Shown here: piece after piece, positions 1 to 5,172 of the stretch | How the letters are laid out: each line of letters opens with the position of its first letter | How positions within the stretch are numbered: position 1 is the first letter of the stretch | Origin: an uncultured Erysipelotrichaceae bacterium | GTDB lineage: Bacteria > Bacillota_I > Bacilli_A > RF39 > UBA660 | DNA length: 5,895 nucleotides | Direction of reading: 5' to 3' | NCBI GenBank assembly: GCA_902782915.1 | Contig: CACZOV010000059.1 | Location: 1-5,895, forward strand | Notes under the pieces: model-generated | What the model saw: only the letters and a program-made list of their open reading frames with translations | Told to the model about the DNA's origin: nothing | Database searches by the model: none | Program-made: the position numbers and the translations under genes

Positions 1-897
1 TTCATTTTCACCAATCGAAAGTTTTGGATTAGTTATTTTTACTTGTGATTTAGAATCAGTTGCTTTAGCATCTATTTCAAGTTTTTCAACATTTTTTAAA
101 ACTTTTATTTCATAATCAGTTACATCACTTGAAAAATCTAATTTTTGATTTTTAATTGTTAAAGACTTTAAAGTTACATCTGTTTCTGATCTTTTAGTAA
201 CAGTTAACTGATAAGTAGATATTTCACCATCTTCTGCCTCAACTTTTATTTTGATCTCTTTTGTATTTTCAAAAAAATCAAAACTAGCCTTATTATTTTT
301 AAAATCGATAACTGTTGCTTTTTCATTAGTTGGAATTGCTTCAATTTCTATTTTTTTTACAGAATAACTAACACTTGATTGATATTTCAAAACATCATCT
401 TTTAATTCTATTTCTACTCCATTTACAACAAGTTTTGATAAAGAACTATCTGTTGATAAACTTTGTTTTGTTATTTTAAAAGTATAGGTATTCTTTTTAC
501 TTCCATCTTTTGAACTTACTGTTACTTTAAATTCATTTAATCCTTCTTTAATACTTTCTTCAATTTTAGAATCACTTACTACTGCATTTTTATCTGATAA
601 CTCATATGTTATTTTAACAGTATCGACACTATTATCTTTAATAATTCGTTCATATTCTTGTTTATCATTACTAATAACACTTACTCCATTAATTTTAACA
701 TTTTTTAAAGTTAAATCTACTTCTTTTACATCTTCATCATTTTTTTCTTCAGCTTTCTCTTCTTCTTTCTCTTCTTTTACAACATCTTCAACTTTTTCTG
801 AAGTACTAGTTGTGTCTTTTTCCTCTTCTGCTAAAACCTTTATATTAAAAGAAAACATAATTACTAAAATACCTAAAATTTTTATAATTTTTTTCAT
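1..897 (-). CDS. Secreted protein with tandem cadherin-like beta-sandwich repeats (C-terminus beyond left edge)
   Basis: An open frame of 299 codons runs from ATG at 897 to the left edge without a stop, so the C-terminus is missing. Residues 1-23 form a signal peptide: a KK-rich start, a hydrophobic core ILGILVIMFSF, and likely cleavage after VLA. Residues 24-60 are a Lys/Glu-rich linker. Three related units follow, at about 61-144, 152-235 and 239 to the edge. Each has an opening strand (LKNVKINGV, LSKLVVNGV, LKSLTIKNQ), an aromatic Y residue, and, in the first two units, a closing strand of the form Y-x-F/L-x-I/V-T-K. This pattern is typical of the cadherin-like beta-sandwich family (PF12733), found in surface proteins of Gram-positive bacteria. 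It probably acts outside the cell as a structural or adhesive module. No ligand can be inferred, and whether it ends in a membrane or wall anchor is not visible. The start is supported by AGAGG five bases upstream. It lies downstream of glmS on the same strand but has its own promoter. Confidence 0.85.
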   Translation of the reverse strand, partial: MKKIIKILGILVIMFSFNIKVLAEEEKDTTSTSEKVEDVVKEEKEEEKAEEKNDEDVKEVDLTLKNVKINGVSVISNDKQEYERIIKDNSVDTVKITYELSDKNAVVSDSKIEESIKEGLNEFKVTVSSKDGSKKNTYTFKITKQSLSTDSSLSKLVVNGVEIELKDDVLKYQSSVSYSVKKIEIEAIPTNEKATVIDFKNNKASFDFFENTKEIKIKVEAEDGEISTYQLTVTKRSETDVTLKSLTIKNQKLDFSSDVTDYEIKVLKNVEKLEIDAKATDSKSQVKITNPKLSIGENE

Positions 898-918
898 AAA
901 CACCTCTATTGTATTTTC

Positions 919-946
919 ATTATAGCAAAAAATATTTTTTTTTCAA
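919..946 (-). promoter_or_regulatory. Promoter of the cadherin-like repeat gene
   Basis: On the minus strand TTGAAA (941-946) and TATAAT (919-924) are 16 bp apart. A TGC just before the -10 makes it an extended TGnTATAAT element. Transcription would start near 912, leaving a leader of about 15 bases that holds the ribosome binding site AGAGG (903-907). This is the strongest sigma-A type promoter in the window. Confidence 0.8.
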
Positions 947-951
947 GTACT

Positions 952-974
952 AAAAAAGACCTTGATAGTCTTTT
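952..974 (-). terminator. Rho-independent terminator of glmS
   Basis: On the minus strand AAAAGAC (968-974) pairs perfectly with GTCTTTT (954-960) around a 7-base loop, followed by further U residues to 952. The 5' arm begins inside the glmS stop codon. The U tract ends only five bases before the -35 box of the next gene, so glmS and the repeat-protein gene are separate, tightly packed transcription units. Confidence 0.75.
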
Positions 975-2751
975 ATTCAACGGTAACGCTTTTAGCTAAA
1001 TTTCTTGGTTTATCTATATCTAATCCTCGTTTTAAAGCAACAGAAAAGGATAACATTTGAAGAGGTACAATTGTTAGAATAGGAATTACTAAATCATGTA
1101 AATCATTTATCTCAATTAAATCATCATAACAAGATTTATCAATCTTTAAACTTTTTCTTTTTATTAGTAAACTATAAGCACCTCTTGCCTTAGTTTCTTT
1201 TATATTACTTACAGTTTTCTCATAAATACTTTCATCAGTTACTATACTAATAACTGGAGTATTTTGATCAATTAAAGATATCGTTCCGTGTTTAAGTTCA
1301 CCTGCTGGATATGTCTCTGAATGAATATATGATATTTCTTTTAACTTTAAAGATCCTTCTAAGCATATATAATAATCTAATAGTCTTCCTATAAAAAACA
1401 TATCATTTTCTTTATATATTTTTGATGCTAAAGTGTGATAATCAAGTTTTAGAATTTTCCCAATTTCACTTGGTAATTTATTATAATCATTTTTAATTTC
1501 ATTTTCTAAGTTTTTATCAATTAACCCCTTTTCTATTCCTAATTTATAAGCAATTAAACTAAGAGTTAAAACTTGTAAAGTATAAGCTTTCGTAGTTGCA
1601 ACAGCTATTTCACATCCTGCATTTATATAAATTACTTCATCACATTCTCTTGCAATAGTGGATCCAACAACATTTACAATTCCTAAAGTATGGGCGTGTC
1701 TTTCTTTAGCAAGTCTTAAACTAGCAATGGTATCTGCTGTTTCTCCTGATTGAGATACTAATATTACTAAAGTATTTTGATCAATAAAGTTTTTTTCATA
1801 TCTATATTCAGATGCAACATATACATTTACTTCAATATTACCATATTTTTCTATAAAAAACTTACCAAGTAAACCAGAGTGATAAGCACTTCCACAAGCA
1901 ACAATATGGATTTTTTTATATTTAACTATATTTGGTATAAGATGAAAATTTTCAAAATAATAATCTAAATAATTTTTAATTACTTTAGGTTGTTCATGAA
2001 TTTCTTTTAACATAAAATGACTATATCCATCTTTCTTAGCAGACATTATATCATGTTTAAATTCTAACTTTTCCTTTTTTATTTCTTTATTATCTTTTAT
2101 AAAGCAAATATTTTCTTGATCAACAATTACAATTTCATCTTCATCTAGTAAATAATACTCTTTAGTATATTCAAGTATTGCTGGTATATCAGATGCTATA
2201 TAATTACCATTATTACTTGCTATTACTAAAGGACTACCACGTCTTATTGCATATATCTTATTATCATCATCAAATAATATTAATAATGCATAACTTCCTT
2301 CAAATATATCCTTAATGCAATTAATTGTTTTTAACTTATCATTTGTCTTTTTATAAATAGAATCAATTAATGCACAGGCAACTTCTGTATCTGTTTCACT
2401 TTTAAATACATAACCCTGATTTATTAACTTTTCTTTTAAAGTACTATAGTTTTCAATTATCCCATTATGAACAATTGTAACATTTCCTTGCTTATGAGGA
2501 TGAGCATTTTCTCTATTCGGTCTACCATGAGTTGCCCATCTTGTATGTCCTATACATGTATTTGAAAAATCATTATTTAATAACTTTTCAAGTTCACTTA
2601 TTCTTCCTTTTTCTTTAATAATTTTAATTTTATCATTTAAAATATAGGCAATACCACTTGAATCATAACCTCTATATTCTAAACTTTTTAAACCTTTTAT
2701 AACAATTGGAATAGAATTATTTTTTCCTGTATAACCCATTATTCCACACAT
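973..2751 (-). CDS. glmS: Glutamine--fructose-6-phosphate aminotransferase (isomerizing), GlmS
   Basis: A cytoplasmic enzyme that makes glucosamine-6-phosphate and glutamate from fructose-6-phosphate and glutamine, the entry step to UDP-GlcNAc and peptidoglycan. It has 592 residues; the family is usually about 600. The N-terminal Ntn glutaminase domain (about 2-220) has the nucleophile Cys2 in MCGIMGY, then EYRGYDS (25-31), HTRWATHG (69-76), HNGIIEN (95-101) and ETDTE (119-123). Two SIS sugar-isomerase domains follow. The first has ACGSAYHSG (285-293), VSQSGETADT (332-341) and CEIAVATTKAY (380-390). The second has EGSLKLKEISYIHSE (465-479) and ELKHGTISLID (485-495, with His488). The C-terminus DKPRNLAKSVTVE carries Lys587, matching the Schiff-base lysine (Lys603) of E. 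coli GlmS. All key residues are present, so the enzyme should be active. The start is fixed by Cys2 and by AAGAAGG (2757-2763) five bases upstream. The leader holds a glmS ribozyme, implying feedback control by glucosamine-6-phosphate. Confidence 0.98.
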   Translation of the reverse strand: MCGIMGYTGKNNSIPIVIKGLKSLEYRGYDSSGIAYILNDKIKIIKEKGRISELEKLLNNDFSNTCIGHTRWATHGRPNRENAHPHKQGNVTIVHNGIIENYSTLKEKLINQGYVFKSETDTEVACALIDSIYKKTNDKLKTINCIKDIFEGSYALLILFDDDNKIYAIRRGSPLVIASNNGNYIASDIPAILEYTKEYYLLDEDEIVIVDQENICFIKDNKEIKKEKLEFKHDIMSAKKDGYSHFMLKEIHEQPKVIKNYLDYYFENFHLIPNIVKYKKIHIVACGSAYHSGLLGKFFIEKYGNIEVNVYVASEYRYEKNFIDQNTLVILVSQSGETADTIASLRLAKERHAHTLGIVNVVGSTIARECDEVIYINAGCEIAVATTKAYTLQVLTLSLIAYKLGIEKGLIDKNLENEIKNDYNKLPSEIGKILKLDYHTLASKIYKENDMFFIGRLLDYYICLEGSLKLKEISYIHSETYPAGELKHGTISLIDQNTPVISIVTDESIYEKTVSNIKETKARGAYSLLIKRKSLKIDKSCYDDLIEINDLHDLVIPILTIVPLQMLSFSVALKRGLDIDKPRNLAKSVTVE

Positions 2752-2767
2752 AATAACCTTCTTTCTA

Positions 2768-2896
2768 GTTGATATATCCTTTGTTATAATTTTAATTTTA
2801 TTTTTTAAAATATATCTAACGTTAACTACTCCGTTAATGTACCCGCCGAATATTCGATAACATTAATCCTCGTCATCTAATTAAAGATCTGGCGCT
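2768..2896 (-). promoter_or_regulatory. glmS ribozyme / glucosamine-6-phosphate riboswitch
   Basis: The glmS leader contains the conserved core of the self-cleaving glmS ribozyme. GCGCCAGA (from 2895 down) starts the core, so cleavage is predicted between A at 2896 and G at 2895. A short P1 follows, ATCT (2885-2888) with AGAT (2875-2878). Then come GACGAGG (2868-2874) and the block TATCGAATATTCGGCGGGT (about 2840-2858), enclosed by a P3-like pairing of TTAATGT (2860-2866) with ACATTAA (2834-2840). A 3' helix forms between GTTAGATATA (2811-2820) and TATATCAAC (2768-2776), with the conserved ACAAAGG (2778-2784) just before its 3' strand. In characterised relatives, glucosamine-6-phosphate is the coenzyme for cleavage and the cleaved mRNA is degraded. 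The P1 and P4 loops are short and AT-rich, but no core element appears lost. The 3' boundary is approximate. Confidence 0.93.
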
Positions 2897-2930
2897 AATT
2901 ACAATTCTTTCCTCCATAAGAATTATAACT
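2897..2930 (-). other. 13-bp hairpin immediately 5' of the ribozyme cleavage site
   Basis: In the minus-strand RNA, bases 2930-2918 pair continuously with 2909-2897 (13 pairs, two of them G-U) around the 8-base loop ATGGAGGA (2917-2910). The stem ends one base before the predicted cleavage position, so the 5' cleavage product would be little more than this hairpin plus the terminal A. On the plus strand both G-U pairs become C-A mismatches, so the structure favours the glmS transcript. The loop holds GGAGG, a ribosome-binding-like sequence, but the only start codon at suitable spacing, TTG, is followed at once by TAA. Its function is unknown. It may protect the 5' end, block alternative pairing with the ribozyme, or simply be a stable leader element. 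Confidence 0.6.
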
Positions 2931-2939
2931 TTCATTATT

Positions 2940-2968
2940 ATTTTATACTTATTAATTAAAAAATACAA
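2940..2968 (-). promoter_or_regulatory. glmS: Candidate promoter of glmS
   Basis: On the minus strand TTGTAT (2963-2968) and TAAAAT (2940-2945) are 17 bp apart. Transcription would start near 2933, just ahead of the leader hairpin and ribozyme. A second -10-like TATAAT lies at 2922-2927, but it has no recognisable -35 box and would start transcription inside the hairpin loop. The AT-richness of the region makes both calls uncertain. Confidence 0.45.
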
Positions 2969-2998
2969 ATATTTTAAAATAATATACATATAATTTAC

Positions 2999-3004
2999 AG
3001 GTGA
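2999..3004 (+). promoter_or_regulatory. Ribosome binding site of the CmpB-like gene
   Basis: AGGTGA ends four bases before the ATG at 3009 and fixes that start. A TATAAT at 2989-2994 lies too close to serve as the -10, because it would place the transcript start inside this site. No convincing plus-strand promoter was found. Confidence 0.6.
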
Positions 3005-3008
3005 TTTT

Positions 3009-3512
3009 ATGTATTATATTAATTTTGTTTTTTTTTATTCTGTATTAGGTTTTATTTTAGAAAGTGTTTATTACAAGTATAAAAACTCAAGTGAACATAG
3101 CAGTATTTTTATTGGCCCCTATACATTTGTTTATGGATTTGGAATGCTTGGATCATATCTTTTATATAAAGTAATTAATCTACAACCTAATATTTTATCT
3201 TATATTATTTATTATATTATATTCGTTTTAACAACTAGTTTAATAGAATTTCTTGGAGGACATATTATTCATTTCTTTTTACATATTGATAAATGGAATT
3301 ATTCCAAAGATAAATATCATTTTGGAAAGTATTTAACCCTTAAAAACTGTCTTATTTGGGGAATCTTAGTTATAATTATGATCTATTATTTTCATCCTTT
3401 TTTTAATAAGTATATTATAACTACAATTCCACCATCTTTTAATATTTTATATCTATTATTATTTGCAGTAGACTTTATATATTTAATAAAAAAAATAATA
3501 AAGAATTTTTAA
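3009..3512 (+). CDS. CmpB-like multi-pass membrane protein (putative ABC-transporter type IV family, PF06541)
   Basis: A 167-residue hydrophobic protein with about five membrane segments (roughly 2-20, 38-56, 62-84, 112-128 and 143-161). It carries the spaced pattern expected of the CmpB family: an early FxxxSxxGxxxES-like stretch (8-19), GPYTFVYGFG (36-45), a Glu in the third helix (TSLIEFLGG, 76-84), WNYS (96-99), a GK in place of the usual GR (106-107), and LIWG (115-118). Proteins of this family are annotated as putative transporter permeases, but their function is not established and no ATPase gene lies beside this one. The start is supported by AGGTGA (2999-3004). It is divergent from glmS and convergent with the operon to its right, so it is probably transcribed alone. 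It ends in KKIIKNF inside the terminator stem. The family assignment comes from motif memory and is moderately sure; the membrane topology is clear. Confidence 0.75.
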   Translation: MYYINFVFFYSVLGFILESVYYKYKNSSEHSSIFIGPYTFVYGFGMLGSYLLYKVINLQPNILSYIIYYIIFVLTTSLIEFLGGHIIHFFLHIDKWNYSKDKYHFGKYLTLKNCLIWGILVIIMIYYFHPFFNKYIITTIPPSFNILYLLLFAVDFIYLIKKIIKNF

Positions 3513-3528
3513 AACTCTTTATTATTTT
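3492..3528. terminator. Bidirectional rho-independent terminator between convergent genes
   Basis: Thirteen bases at 3492-3504 (AAAATAATAAAGA) are perfectly complementary to 3516-3528 around an 11-base loop. The plus strand ends in TTTTATTTT (3525-3533). The minus strand ends in eight U from the A run at 3488-3495. The stem contains the last codons of the plus-strand gene and sits three bases from the stop of the minus-strand gene. It therefore serves both the CmpB-like gene and the sortase operon. Confidence 0.8.
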
Positions 3529-3531
3529 ATT

Positions 3532-4476
3532 TTAATTATTATTTTTTATTTCTCTTAAAGCTGTAATTAAAGAATTATAATCATTTAAAGTTAAATCTTT
3601 ACTATTTAATGAAATTTCATCATATATTTTCTTTAATTTATCTTTATCATTTTTATTTTCTTTTAGTTTTTCTATATCAAATAAAATAGACTCCATAGAA
3701 TTTTGTTTACCAAAAACAATTTCCATATCTTTATTAGTATTTTCAAATAATTCTTCCATACTATTAAGATCTGATTTAAAATTTTTCTTAACAGGTATTA
3801 TATCTAAATTATTTTCTGTATCTATTTTTAAAGTATTAGGTGTTATTTCAACAAAATCAGATTCTTTATCAATTACTTTTTCTTTTATTTCTTCATTTTT
3901 AAGGAATAATGATTCTACTAGTTTAGATGCTATTTTTAAGATAAATAGAATTCCTAACCAAAGAAGAAATAAATACATACTAATTTGAATTAAAGTTAAT
4001 AAATTTGAATTTGTATAAATACTTAATTGTTGATATATATTAACATTATTAGTTATAACATTATCTATAATCAAATAAAATAATATTTGAAATAAGACAA
4101 AGAATAAGACATTTAGATGTTTTTCTACTTTTTTTCTTTTAGATAATATAGATGTAATTAGTAAAATATTAATAATTAATATTACTAAAGTATAAACTGC
4201 TAGATTTGGAAAGAATAGAAATAATATTAAATTATTCATGAAATAATCTAAAAACTTTAATATTTCTGAATGAAAGAAATAGAATAATGTTCCAAGTATA
4301 CCTACATATATTATAAAACTAATAATCTTTGTTACTTTTTTATTTTTTAAACAATTAGCTAGTTCTAATATTAAAAAAGCAACTCCTGCAATTACTAAAA
4401 CATAAATCATATTAGAATTTTTTATAAATATTTGATATACTTTTTCAAGTTGTTCTAAAATCGATGTTTGAATCAT
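3532..4476 (-). CDS. Five-helix membrane protein with a charged cytoplasmic tail, last gene of the sortase operon, function unknown
   Basis: I do not recognise this 314-residue protein. Hydrophobic segments lie at about 23-41, 50-68, 82-111, 121-139 and 160-183. The positive clusters KNKK (44-47), SKRKKVEK (112-119) and KIASK (181-185) place loops 1-2 and 3-4 and the C-terminus inside the cell, with the N-terminus outside. The tail (184-314) is highly charged and likely partly helical (for example MEELFENTNKDMEIV and IEKLKENKNDKDKLKKI). It has no nucleotide-binding, kinase or protease motif that I can see. The start is backed by a strong AAGGGGG (4484-4490) seven bases upstream. The gene begins 21 bp after the sortase stop on the same strand with no terminator between, so it is very likely co-transcribed with the sortase and surface protein. 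A role in assembling or sensing the surface structure is inferred only from position. Confidence 0.85.
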   Translation of the reverse strand: MIQTSILEQLEKVYQIFIKNSNMIYVLVIAGVAFLILELANCLKNKKVTKIISFIIYVGILGTLFYFFHSEILKFLDYFMNNLILFLFFPNLAVYTLVILIINILLITSILSKRKKVEKHLNVLFFVLFQILFYLIIDNVITNNVNIYQQLSIYTNSNLLTLIQISMYLFLLWLGILFILKIASKLVESLFLKNEEIKEKVIDKESDFVEITPNTLKIDTENNLDIIPVKKNFKSDLNSMEELFENTNKDMEIVFGKQNSMESILFDIEKLKENKNDKDKLKKIYDEISLNSKDLTLNDYNSLITALREIKNNN

Positions 4477-4483
4477 TGATATA

Positions 4484-4490
4484 CCCCCTT
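4484..4490 (-). promoter_or_regulatory. Strong ribosome binding site for the five-helix membrane protein
   Basis: AAGGGGG on the minus strand lies in the 21-bp gap after the sortase stop, seven bases before ATG at 4476. It is stronger than the site in front of the sortase, so this gene can be translated independently of sortase translation. Confidence 0.65.
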
Positions 4491-4497
4491 TTATTTT

Positions 4498-5172
4498 TTA
4501 TATATTTTCTATATTAACAAGTTCTAAAATATAGATTGTTTGTTCTGTTTTTGAGTTTTTTGTACATGTTACTAATGTTAATGTAGTTTTATCATAATCT
4601 CTATAAATTGCTATTTTTCCTGTTTTTTCTTGATTATAGATATTTACAATTTGATAAGTATAACGTTTACCATTATAGTTAATATAAGCAACATCATTAA
4701 GATTAAGTTTATATAAATTCTTAAAATATGCTAAATAACTAGTTCCAGAATGAGCTGCTAAAATAAAATTCCCTTTTAAAACATCTGGGTAATTTGATCC
4801 TTTTACTATTTGAACGTTTTTACTTACTGTATTGTATTTAGAATTAATATCTGTAAATCCTTTATTTAATCCAATCTTTGGTATTTCTATTGATCCTATA
4901 TAGTATTTTAAGTATGGATCTACATATACTTCTTCTTGTTTAGTTTCAATAACTTCATTTTCTTGAAAAGAAGAAGTAGAATCATCTAAGATGTCTACTT
5001 CTTCCTGTATTTCTACAAATTCTTCTCTTTCTAAAAGCATATTATTCATATATGAATAAGCATTATCTACTTTTTCTTTTAAATAATTACTTGATAGAAA
5101 GAAAATTCCACTTGTAAATAACCCAACTCCAAGAAAAGCAATTATTTTTTTCTTAGTGTGAGTGTTTTCCAT
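4498..5172 (-). CDS. Membrane-anchored sortase (transpeptidase) lacking the usual catalytic Arg
   Basis: Numbered from ATG at 5172 this is 224 residues. Residues 7-29 form an N-terminal signal-anchor helix after a KKK stretch. Residues about 30-85 are an acidic extracytoplasmic linker. The sortase fold follows, starting at IGSIEIPKIGL, with AAHSG (catalytic His141) and TLTLVTC (catalytic Cys203). Sortases cut a C-terminal sorting signal and transfer the protein to the cell wall or to another pilin. The third catalytic residue, an Arg normally about nine residues after the Cys, is absent: the segment reads TKNSKTEQTIYILELV with no Arg up to the stop. The frame also opens at TTG (5193), but that codon has no ribosome site. 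ATG at 5172 has AGGA (5183-5186) ten bases upstream and overlaps the preceding gene by 20 bp, which suggests translational coupling. The immediate upstream gene is the probable substrate. The His, Cys and membrane anchor make the family certain; the sortase class is not assigned. Confidence 0.93.
   Translation of the reverse strand: MENTHTKKKIIAFLGVGLFTSGIFFLSSNYLKEKVDNAYSYMNNMLLEREEFVEIQEEVDILDDSTSSFQENEVIETKQEEVYVDPYLKYYIGSIEIPKIGLNKGFTDINSKYNTVSKNVQIVKGSNYPDVLKGNFILAAHSGTSYLAYFKNLYKLNLNDVAYINYNGKRYTYQIVNIYNQEKTGKIAIYRDYDKTTLTLVTCTKNSKTEQTIYILELVNIENI

Noticed and set aside
2873..2917. Leader peptide reading ATGGAGGAAAGA... across the ribozyme (14 codons)
   Set aside because: It has no ribosome binding site, starts in the hairpin loop and would run through the catalytic core, whose sequence is explained by RNA conservation.
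2989..2994. TATAAT as the promoter -10 of the CmpB-like gene
   Set aside because: Transcription would start at about 3001, inside the ribosome binding site, and no -35 box is at the right distance.
3488..3533. Possible inverted-repeat end of a mobile element
   Set aside because: The perfect 13-bp inverted repeat has U tracts on both sides and lies between convergent genes, which a bidirectional terminator explains. There is no transposase or target duplication nearby.
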